From: Flavobacterium sp.
GTDB lineage: Bacteria; Bacteroidota; Bacteroidia; Flavobacteriales; Flavobacteriaceae
DNA length: 22,517 nucleotides
Assembly (NCBI GenBank): GCA_023253295.1
Contig: JALRGZ010000184.1
Location: forward strand, 1-22,517
Direction of reading: 5' to 3'
The translations under genes and the position numbers were made by a program. Below the pieces are notes generated by a model. The model did no database searches and had not been told where the DNA came from. It saw nothing but the letters and a program-made list of their open reading frames with translations. This document shows positions 1 to 6,578 of the stretch, piece by piece. Positions within the stretch are counted from its first letter, which is position 1. Each line of letters opens with the position of its first letter.

Positions 1-843
1 GAAACAGGATTGTTGATGGGAACTGAGGTTGCTACAGCTGCTCACTGTAAATTAGCTTTAGAATATGATATTGATGTTTTATGGGTTGGAGCTCGTACTA
101 CTGCAAATCCATTTGCTGTTCAGGAAATTGCTGATACTTTGGCAGGAACTGATAAAATTGTTTTAGTTAAAAACCCTGTTAACCCGGATATGGCTTTATG
201 GTTAGGTGGTGTTGAGCGTTTATATATGGCAGGAATTAAAAACTTAGGAGTTATTCACAGAGGATTCTCTACTTATGAGAAAACAAAATACAGAAATATT
301 CCTGAGTGGCAAATTGCTATCGAATTACAAAATAAATTCCCTGATTTACCATTAATCATCGATCCATCTCACATTACAGGAAATCGTAACATGATTCTTG
401 AAGTTACTCAAGAGGCTTTGGATTTGAACTATGATGGTATGATTATCGAAACACATAATGATCCGGATAATGCGTGGTCTGATGCTGCTCAACAAGTTAC
501 TCCGGCTGCTTTGAAACAAATTTTCAAAGATTTGAAAATTAGAAAACAAAGTGGGGATAGCGAGTTTGATAACAAAATGACTAAGTTGAGAGCTAATATC
601 GACGTTTTAGATGCTAACTTGTTAGATCTTTTAGGAAAAAGAATGAAAGTTGCTGATGAAATTGGTCAGGTGAAAAAAGATAACAATGTAGCTGTATTGC
701 AAAGTAATCGTTGGACTGAAATTCAGGAGAAAATGGTTGCAGAAGGAGCTAAAAAAGGATTGTCTGCTGAATTTATCACTAAATTATTCAAATCTATTCA
801 CCAGGAAAGTATTGAGCACCAAGAAAAAATTATCAACGGATAA
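1..843 (+). CDS. Bifunctional 3-deoxy-7-phosphoheptulonate synthase / chorismate mutase (5' end missing)
   Basis: The reading frame is already open at base 1, so this is the C-terminal 280 residues of a longer protein. The first two thirds match the class of DAHP synthase that resembles KDO8P synthase: the segments VGARTTANPFAVQEI, KNPVNPDMALW, GVIHRGFS and IIDPSHITGNR are typical substrate- and metal-site stretches of this TIM barrel. From about visible residue 190 a helical AroQ-type (type II) chorismate mutase domain follows (KLRANIDVLDANLLDLLGKR to the end). The protein would join PEP and erythrose-4-phosphate at the start of the shikimate pathway and rearrange chorismate to prephenate, giving a feedback point for Phe/Tyr synthesis. 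The order DAHP synthase then mutase is usual in Bacteroidota. A strong terminator follows 20 bases after the stop, so this gene probably ends an upstream aromatic amino acid operon. The TTG/ATG codons near base 10 are internal, not starts. Confidence 0.93.
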   Translation, partial: ETGLLMGTEVATAAHCKLALEYDIDVLWVGARTTANPFAVQEIADTLAGTDKIVLVKNPVNPDMALWLGGVERLYMAGIKNLGVIHRGFSTYEKTKYRNIPEWQIAIELQNKFPDLPLIIDPSHITGNRNMILEVTQEALDLNYDGMIIETHNDPDNAWSDAAQQVTPAALKQIFKDLKIRKQSGDSEFDNKMTKLRANIDVLDANLLDLLGKRMKVADEIGQVKKDNNVAVLQSNRWTEIQEKMVAEGAKKGLSAEFITKLFKSIHQESIEHQEKIING

Positions 844-862
844 TTGATTTTTAAATAAAATG

Positions 863-902
863 AAATCCCTTTGACTTCATGAAAGTTAAAGGGATTTTTT
901 AT
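863..902 (+). terminator. Rho-independent terminator after the DAHP synthase/mutase gene
   Basis: A 15-pair stem (863-877 with 883-897, one G-U pair) encloses the 5-base loop CATGA and runs into a T tract. It lies just after the stop at 843 and isolates the aromatic gene from rsgA. Confidence 0.9.
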
Positions 903-958
903 TTCTTACAGATTTGTAAAAACTTTGGGTATACAACTTTATTGAAGAAACAAAATTT

Positions 959-966
959 TATCTTTG
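959..966 (+). promoter_or_regulatory. Bacteroidota -7 element for rsgA-dtd
   Basis: TATCTTTG fits the Bacteroidota -7 consensus TAnnTTTG exactly. No convincing -33 TTG lies at 17-23 bases; the nearest, at 942-944, is only 14 bases away. The rsgA ATG starts 5 bases after this element, so transcription would begin at or next to the start codon. Confidence 0.5.
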
Positions 967-970
967 CCTC

Positions 971-1948
971 ATGATAGGAATCGTTTATAAATCAACAGGG
1001 AGCTGGTACACAGTAAAGTCCGAAGACGGAGATTTTGTGGACTGTAGAATAAAAGGGAAGTTTAGGATGAAAGGTATTAAAAGTACTAATCCTATTGCTG
1101 TGGGCGACTATGTTGAATATGAATTAGAAGAATCTAATAATCAAATAACAGGTGTAATTAATACCATTCAGGATAGAAAGAATTACATTGTAAGAAAGTC
1201 AGTGAATCTTTCTAAGCAAACGCATATTATTGCTTCTAATATTGATATTGTGTTCTTGTTGGTTACCATTAATAATCCGCCTACAACAACCAGTTTTATC
1301 GATCGTTTTTTGGTTACCGCTGAGGCTTATGGTATTGAGGCGATTTTAGTTTTTAATAAAATAGATACGTTTGACGAAGCAGCCCTTGACGAACAATTGT
1401 TTTTACAATATACTTACGAAAAAATAGGATATAAATGTTTACGTGTTTCTGCTCAGGAACGCAAAGGATTAGACAAACTCATCGAATTAATGAAGGACAG
1501 GGTGAGTATGTTCTCAGGACATTCGGGGGTTGGAAAATCAACTTTGGTGAATGCTATTGAGCCGACTTTAAATTTAAAAACCAAACAAATTTCTGATTCT
1601 CATTTGCAAGGACAACATACTACTACTTTTGCTGAAATGTTTGATCTTTCTTTTGGAGCTAAAATTATTGATACCCCAGGTATTAGAGGTTTTGGTGTAG
1701 TGGATATGGAAAAAGAAGAAATCAGTGATTATTTTCCGGAGTTCTTTAAGTTAAAAGATAAGTGCAAATTTAATAACTGCCTGCATAAAGAAGAGCCTAA
1801 ATGTGCTGTTAAAGAAGCTTTAGAAAACGAAGAGATTTCCTGGTCACGCTACAATAGTTATCTGAAATTATTAGAAGGTGATGACGAAAATTATCGTACC
1901 GATATTTATGATGAAGATAGAAAGAATAGCGATAAATCAAGAGGTTAA
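971..1948 (+). CDS. rsgA: Small ribosomal subunit biogenesis GTPase RsgA
   Basis: RsgA is a GTPase that acts late in 30S subunit maturation in the cytoplasm. The 325 residues show the full family layout: an N-terminal OB-fold (about 1-75), a circularly permuted GTPase domain with G4 NKID (129-132) before the P-loop GHSGVGKS (183-190) and G3 DTPG (234-237), the threonine stretch HTTT at 216-219, and a C-terminal zinc site formed by C265, C270, H272 and C278. Length and motif order are normal and nothing is missing. The ATG at 971 is chosen because the N-terminus (MIGIVYKSTGSWYTVK) looks complete for the family. The stop overlaps the next start as TAATG, so rsgA and dtd are co-transcribed and probably translationally coupled. 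Confidence 0.97.
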   Translation: MIGIVYKSTGSWYTVKSEDGDFVDCRIKGKFRMKGIKSTNPIAVGDYVEYELEESNNQITGVINTIQDRKNYIVRKSVNLSKQTHIIASNIDIVFLLVTINNPPTTTSFIDRFLVTAEAYGIEAILVFNKIDTFDEAALDEQLFLQYTYEKIGYKCLRVSAQERKGLDKLIELMKDRVSMFSGHSGVGKSTLVNAIEPTLNLKTKQISDSHLQGQHTTTFAEMFDLSFGAKIIDTPGIRGFGVVDMEKEEISDYFPEFFKLKDKCKFNNCLHKEEPKCAVKEALENEEISWSRYNSYLKLLEGDDENYRTDIYDEDRKNSDKSRG

Positions 1949-2400
1949 TGAGAGTTGTTGTTCAAAGAGTTTCAGAAGCATCAGTTACAATAGAAAATAT
2001 AAAAGTTGCTTCGATAAATAAAGGTTTATTAGTTTTAGTAGGTATTGAAGATGCCGATTCACAAGAAGATATTGATTGGTTAGTAGTTAAAATAGCTAAG
2101 CTTAGAATTTTTGGAGATGAAAACGGAGTGATGAATTTGTCAGTTCAGGAAATTGATGGAGAAATAATTGTAGTGAGTCAGTTTACTCTTCATGCCGCGA
2201 CCAAAAAAGGAAATCGTCCGTCTTATATAAAAGCATCCAAACCAGAAATAGCTATTCCGCTTTATGAAAGTTTTGTTAAAAAGTTAGCAATCGAAATTGG
2301 TAAAAAAATACAAACAGGTCAGTTTGGTGCCGATATGAAAGTAGGCTTAATTAACGATGGTCCGGTTACTATATGGATCGATAGTAAAAATAGAGAGTAA
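1948..2400 (+). CDS. dtd: D-aminoacyl-tRNA deacylase
   Basis: Dtd hydrolyses D-amino acids (D-Tyr and others, also Gly mischarged on tRNA-Ala) from tRNA, a cytoplasmic proofreading step. The protein has 150 residues, close to the usual 145-150. It begins with MRVVVQRVSEASV and carries the two active-site motifs: SQFTLHA at 77-83 (often SQFTLYA) and NDGPVT at 136-141, which contains the cross-subunit Gly-cisPro pair G138-P139. The ATG shares one base with the rsgA stop, which points to coupled translation. A terminator follows directly. Confidence 0.97.
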   Translation: MRVVVQRVSEASVTIENIKVASINKGLLVLVGIEDADSQEDIDWLVVKIAKLRIFGDENGVMNLSVQEIDGEIIVVSQFTLHAATKKGNRPSYIKASKPEIAIPLYESFVKKLAIEIGKKIQTGQFGADMKVGLINDGPVTIWIDSKNRE

Positions 2401-2414
2401 TTTTTTTAGAATTT

Positions 2415-2439
2415 AAACAGCTTGAATGCTGTTTTTTTT
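2415..2439 (+). terminator. Rho-independent terminator after dtd
   Basis: A 7-pair stem, AAACAGC (2415-2421) with GCTGTTT (2428-2434), encloses a 6-base loop and is followed by a T tract. It ends the rsgA-dtd unit. Confidence 0.85.
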
Positions 2440-2499
2440 ATTTTTATGGTATTCCCAAAAAAAGAATGCTTCAATTCAAATACTGTTTTTGCCCCAGAA

Positions 2500-2507
2500 T
2501 AGTTTTG
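2500..2507 (+). promoter_or_regulatory. Candidate -7 element for the oxoamine synthase gene
   Basis: TAGTTTTG is an exact TAnnTTTG match. The -33 region is poor (TTC at 2475-2477, spacing 22). The expected transcript start near 2514 coincides with the 5' edge of the hairpin at 2515-2545, which gives some support. Confidence 0.45.
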
Positions 2508-2514
2508 TATTAGC

Positions 2515-2545
2515 TTTTAGCAATGTCATTTTCTTAGTGCTAAAA
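2515..2545 (+). other. 5'-terminal stem-loop in the leader of the oxoamine synthase gene
   Basis: TTTTAGCA (2515-2522) pairs perfectly with TGCTAAAA (2538-2545) around a 15-base loop. No T tract follows, so it is not a terminator. It lies at the predicted 5' end of the mRNA, 39 bases before the TTG start, and could stabilise the transcript or influence translation. Confidence 0.5.
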
Positions 2546-2584
2546 ATGTTTATATGAAATTATGTATTATTAAAATTAGAGATT

Positions 2585-4993
2585 TTGGCAAAAATAAACC
2601 ACAGTAATTACTTAGATATTGTTGACAATGTATGGTCTTCTGCAAAAGAAAAAGGAATTATGCATATTAATTCGGAAGAGCAAAGTTTTAATGGAGAGAA
2701 ATTTATAATTAACGGAAGAGAATTAATCAATTTTGGAACCTGTGGCTATTTGGGATTAGAAATGCATCCGGATTTAATTGCTAATTCAATTGCTTTGACG
2801 AAGAAATTTGGTACACAATTATCCATGTCCAGGGCATATATCCGTCCAACATATATTCAGGAGTTGGAAGAATTGATGTCTCAAATATTTGATGGGAATA
2901 AAGTAATTTGCTATACATCAACCTCTAATGCCCATATTTCTGTTATTGCTACCATTATCAAATATGATGATTTGATTATACTTGATCAGCAGGTGCATTT
3001 TAGCGTTCAGTTTCCATGTAAGAATGCAAAATTACAGGGGACAGAAGTAAAAATGGTAAGACACTCTGACTACGAAATGTTAGAGGAACTGATTCGTGAA
3101 AATTATAATAAGTACAAACGTATTTGGTATATGGCTGACGGAGTTTATTCGATGCATGGTGATTTGCCGGATACAGTTATATTGAAAAATCTGTTGGATA
3201 AATATCCTAAACTGCATTTGTATTTTGATGATGCTCATGGAATGGGATGGGACGGAAAAAATGGAGCAGGTTATATTTATGACCGATTAGGGGTCAGTGA
3301 ACGTATTGTTATCATATCCACATTGGCTAAAGGATTTGGTTGTGTTGGTGGAACTGCTATTTTTGCTGATCCTGAAATGTATCGAAAAACAGATATTTTT
3401 GGAGGACCATTAAGTTATTCTCATCCATTATCTCCTGCAAATGTTGGAGCGGCAATTGCTTCAGCGAAAATTCATTTGTCAAATGATATTTATAAGTATC
3501 AGTCTGAATTAAGAGATTTAATGGATTATATGAATTTGAAATTAGAAGAGAAAAATCTAACGAATATTTCTTCGCCCAATTCACCTATTTATTTTATTGG
3601 TTCCGGGCTGAATAAAGTCACCCGTAATTTTGTTCATCGTGTTTTACAGGAAGGAATTTATGTCAATACTGCAACCTTTCCAGTTGTGGCTAATGATAAA
3701 TCGGGTTTACGATTCACTTTAACCAGGCATAATACAAAAGCTGACATTGATTTGTTTGCAGATGTAATGGCGTATCATTTACCAAAAGCTATAAAGGAAG
3801 AAGGTGATAGTGTTGAAAGGGTTTATAAAGAATTTGGGTTTTATTTGCCGCAAGTTAAAAATGCGGAACAAGTTGAGCAAATTAAAAAATCAAATTTAGT
3901 TGTAAATGAGTACTCAACAATCCACGATATTGATGCAGAGGATTGGAATTCGTTTAGAGACAGGAGAAATATAAGCTATACCGGTATGCAGTGTATGGAA
4001 GAAATTTTTTCTAATAATAAAAAACCTGAAGAAAACTGGAGTTTTCATTATATAATAGTTAAAGATGAAAATGGTAAAATAGTTTTAGCAACATTTTTTA
4101 CAGGAGCAATTTATAAGGATGATATGGTCTCACCTGAAAAGGTATCTCTAGAAATAGAAGAGTTACGTAAGAACGAACCATTTTATTTATGTTCAAAGAC
4201 TTTAGCTATGGGGTCGTTGTTTTCCGAGGGTGATTTTATTTATTTAGATGTTGAACATTCTGAGTGGAAAAAATCAGTAAATGATTTGTTTGAGTTTGTT
4301 TCCAAAGTGAAAAAGGAAATTAATGCTACAACAGTAATTTTTAGAGATTTTGAAGAAGGAAATTTTTTGAATCAGGTATTAGAAGATGAAGGGTATGTGA
4401 AAATAAAATTACCTAATACTAATATTGTTTGCCATCCGAAATGGAATACAAAGGAAGAATTGTTAGTTTTGTTAGGGTCTAAAAATAGTATTAGAAGCAT
4501 TAAACGATATGTTTTTAGATATGAAGATCAATTTAAGGTTACCATTAAAACGGGATTAACAGAACAGGATGCTGAAAAGCATTATCAGCTTTTTTTAAAT
4601 GTGAAGAAAGCTAATCATGCGTTTAATTTTTTTGCTTATCCAAGTAAAATTGCAAAAATTTTATCTAAATACTCTGATTGGGAGTTCATGGAATTTCGTC
4701 TTAGTGATTCGGATGAATTAATTGCTTGTGTTTGGACTTTTATAGGGAAAAAACATATTTGTCCTCTTATTTTAGGCTTGAATTATGATTATAATGAATC
4801 ACATTATTTATATAAACAAATCATGTATCAGATGGTGAAGAGAGGAAATGATCTTGATAAAAATAAAATTTATTTAGGTTTGACATCTGATTATGAGAAA
4901 CAAAAATATGGGGCAAAAACAGTTCCTTTTTTAGGGTATATTAAAGTGGATGATATGTATAACTTAGATTTATTATCTTCGCTGAGTGATTGA
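2585..4993 (+). CDS. Alpha-oxoamine synthase (BioF/KBL/SPT-like) fused to GNAT/FemAB-like acyltransferase domains
   Basis: The 802-residue protein has two parts. Residues 1-400 form a fold-type I PLP enzyme of the alpha-oxoamine synthase family, which condenses an amino acid with an acyl thioester and releases CO2. Visible landmarks are GYLGLEMHP (54-62), H138 (aligns with the PLP-stacking His of AONS), FDDAHGMG (214-221, D215 toward the pyridine nitrogen) and the Schiff-base lysine K249 in STLAKGFG. Residues about 440-800 have no PLP motif; they look like two GNAT-fold units of the FemAB/PF04339 sort (for example the stretches 487-540 and 660-790). This could N-acylate the amino ketone made by the first half, but that is inference. 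TTG at 2585 is the likely start: the in-frame TGA at 2555-2557 leaves no ATG upstream, and the next ATG (residue 26) would cut the N-terminal helix. Possible products are a sphinganine- or capnine-like lipid base or a CqsA/LqsA-like signal. The substrate cannot be read from the sequence. Confidence 0.85.
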   Translation: MAKINHSNYLDIVDNVWSSAKEKGIMHINSEEQSFNGEKFIINGRELINFGTCGYLGLEMHPDLIANSIALTKKFGTQLSMSRAYIRPTYIQELEELMSQIFDGNKVICYTSTSNAHISVIATIIKYDDLIILDQQVHFSVQFPCKNAKLQGTEVKMVRHSDYEMLEELIRENYNKYKRIWYMADGVYSMHGDLPDTVILKNLLDKYPKLHLYFDDAHGMGWDGKNGAGYIYDRLGVSERIVIISTLAKGFGCVGGTAIFADPEMYRKTDIFGGPLSYSHPLSPANVGAAIASAKIHLSNDIYKYQSELRDLMDYMNLKLEEKNLTNISSPNSPIYFIGSGLNKVTRNFVHRVLQEGIYVNTATFPVVANDKSGLRFTLTRHNTKADIDLFADVMAYHLPKAIKEEGDSVERVYKEFGFYLPQVKNAEQVEQIKKSNLVVNEYSTIHDIDAEDWNSFRDRRNISYTGMQCMEEIFSNNKKPEENWSFHYIIVKDENGKIVLATFFTGAIYKDDMVSPEKVSLEIEELRKNEPFYLCSKTLAMGSLFSEGDFIYLDVEHSEWKKSVNDLFEFVSKVKKEINATTVIFRDFEEGNFLNQVLEDEGYVKIKLPNTNIVCHPKWNTKEELLVLLGSKNSIRSIKRYVFRYEDQFKVTIKTGLTEQDAEKHYQLFLNVKKANHAFNFFAYPSKIAKILSKYSDWEFMEFRLSDSDELIACVWTFIGKKHICPLILGLNYDYNESHYLYKQIMYQMVKRGNDLDKNKIYLGLTSDYEKQKYGAKTVPFLGYIKVDDMYNLDLLSSLSD

Positions 4994-5116
4994 TTTTTTA
5001 TAAAAAGTATTTCTTGAAAGATTGTTTTTTTTTAAGAGAAATTTTGTTTTAATATTCCTAAAAATATATATTTAAATTTATAGTTCTGTTCTAATTTTAA
5101 TAAGAGAAAGTATAAA

Positions 5117-5512
5117 ATGGTTATGAAAGAAGCAGAAAATGATTTTATGAAATTTTGGATAGAAGACGGTATTCTCTATTCAGAATTTAAGAAGCCTACT
5201 GTTGGTACTCTGGAAAATATAAAAGCAATAATAGCTTTACGTCACGAGGCGTCAGCTGGGGAAAAGCAATATTGGTGTTATGATTTTGGGGGGATTAAGA
5301 CCTTTGATAAAGTGGCTCGTGATTATGCTGATGAGTACGGACAAGATTATTTACATGCTTGTGCGGTATTATTGAATTCACATATTACTAAATTTATTGT
5401 CAATACATTTACATTGTTGAAAAAACCTGTAGTACCTCTAAAAGGTTTTACAAAAAGAGAAGATGCTGTAAATTGGTTATTGGAAATGAAGTCAAATAAT
5501 GAAAAATTATAG
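5117..5512 (+). CDS. STAS/SpoIIAA-like small protein, paralogue 1 of 3
   Basis: A 131-residue cytoplasmic protein without signal peptide or membrane segment. It resembles the small STAS/SEC14-like (SpoIIAA-like) family common in Flavobacteriia. The shared pattern is an N-terminal strand pair around WIEDGILYSEFKK, a helix ending in LR, a YDF strand, the block ARDYADEYGQ, a helix with SHITKFI, then KP-VVP-GF and a final AVNWLLEMK helix. Compared by eye with the next gene, about 70% of aligned residues are identical, so this is a recent duplication. The two genes are 4 bases apart and co-transcribed. The start could be ATG 5117 or ATG 5123 (MVM...); the choice hardly changes the protein. Upstream, TAGTTCTG at 5081-5088 is a one-mismatch -7 element. 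The function is unknown. Such domains usually act as binding or regulatory modules in signalling, which fits the hybrid kinase downstream. Confidence 0.75.
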   Translation: MVMKEAENDFMKFWIEDGILYSEFKKPTVGTLENIKAIIALRHEASAGEKQYWCYDFGGIKTFDKVARDYADEYGQDYLHACAVLLNSHITKFIVNTFTLLKKPVVPLKGFTKREDAVNWLLEMKSNNEKL

Positions 5513-5516
5513 ATAA

Positions 5517-5906
5517 ATGCGCTCAATTGAAAATGATTTTATGAAGTTTTGGATAGAAGATGGTATTTTGTTTTCGGAATTTAAAAAGGAAACAGATGGA
5601 ACTCTTGAAAATATAAAAGCATTAATTGATTTGCGTACAGCGATTTCTAAAGGAGAAAAGCAATATTGGTGCTATGATTTTAAAGGGATTAAACCTTATG
5701 ATAAAGCTGCTCGTGATTATGCTGATAAGTTTGGACAAGATGATTTGTATGCTTGTGCGGCTGTTTTAGATTCTCATATTTCTAAATTTATCATCAATGC
5801 TTTTATAAAATTGAAGAAGCCAAAAGTTCCTCTGAGAGGATTTAAAAAAAAGGAAGAAGCTGTTTATTGGTTAGAAGAATTGAAAAGAAAAAATGAAAAG
5901 CCTTAG
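5517..5906 (+). CDS. STAS/SpoIIAA-like small protein, paralogue 2 of 3
   Basis: A 129-residue near-duplicate of the preceding protein, starting at ATG 5517 only 4 bases after its stop. The segments ENDFMKFWIEDGIL, GEKQYWCYDF and ARDYAD are shared exactly. Differences concentrate in surface-type positions (for example DLYACAAVLDSHISKFI against DYLHACAVLLNSHITKFI), which suggests duplication followed by mild divergence under constraint rather than decay. The reading frame is intact. No TM helix or signal peptide is present. The function is unknown, with the same uncertainty about the exact STAS/SEC14-like assignment as paralogue 1. The 128 bases after it contain no clear terminator, so read-through into paralogue 3 is possible. 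Confidence 0.75.
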   Translation: MRSIENDFMKFWIEDGILFSEFKKETDGTLENIKALIDLRTAISKGEKQYWCYDFKGIKPYDKAARDYADKFGQDDLYACAAVLDSHISKFIINAFIKLKKPKVPLRGFKKKEEAVYWLEELKRKNEKP

Positions 5907-6034
5907 TCCTGGACAATATGTTTAGTTATAATGAGTTTAAATTAGTTTTATAATATGTGATAAATAATTGTCAATGTATTTGTAGAAAGAAAATAAAATA
6001 GTTTTTTGGGGTATAAATTTTTAATTAGAAAATT

Positions 6035-6430
6035 ATGAAAGAGAATTTAATTAAAAATGAATATGTAGAAATGTGGATTGAAAATGGTATTTTGTTTTCA
6101 AAGTTTCAAAAGAGTATCGAGATAGATATTGAAAAGATGAAACTATTAATTGGGCTTAGGGAAGAAATTTCAAATGGGTTAAATCAATATTGGATGTATG
6201 ATATAGGAAATTTGAAAAATGTAACTAAAGAAGCTCGTGATTATGCAGATATAAATGGACAAAATTATTTGAATGCGATAGCTGTTATAGTGAGTTCTCA
6301 TATTACAAAATTTATTTTTAGTACATATATCAAATTGAACAAGCCATTAAAACCTTGTTTAGTTTTCAAAGATAAAGTAAAAGCCTTAGAATGGCTTTTA
6401 GAACTAAAAGAGTGTAGTAATAAAAATTAA
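6035..6430 (+). CDS. STAS/SpoIIAA-like small protein, paralogue 3 of 3
   Basis: A 131-residue member of the same family but clearly more divergent, roughly 40% identical by eye to paralogues 1 and 2. It keeps the core pattern: WIENGILFSKFQK, LIGLREEIS, QYWMYDI, EARDYAD-NGQ, SHITKFIFSTYIKL and NKPLKP followed by ALEWLLELK. The residues kept across all three (ARDYAD, GQ, SHI, KF, KP, WL) mark the probable functional surface. S-H-I sits in a helix near where SpoIIAA-type proteins can carry a regulatory serine, but phosphorylation is speculation. It is separated by 128 bases from paralogue 2 and by 148 bases from the histidine kinase, with no good terminator in either gap. Confidence 0.75.
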   Translation: MKENLIKNEYVEMWIENGILFSKFQKSIEIDIEKMKLLIGLREEISNGLNQYWMYDIGNLKNVTKEARDYADINGQNYLNAIAVIVSSHITKFIFSTYIKLNKPLKPCLVFKDKVKALEWLLELKECSNKN

Positions 6431-6578
6431 AATTTATTGCAATTTAAATTATACAAAGTATTTATTTTTTTAAAAGATATTTCTTATCTTTCTAGTCTAA
6501 TTAGTAATATTTATTTTACTTTTTTTCTCGGATATAAAAGTGGTAATAACTGTGTTAAATTGAGTGTAAAATATTTGG

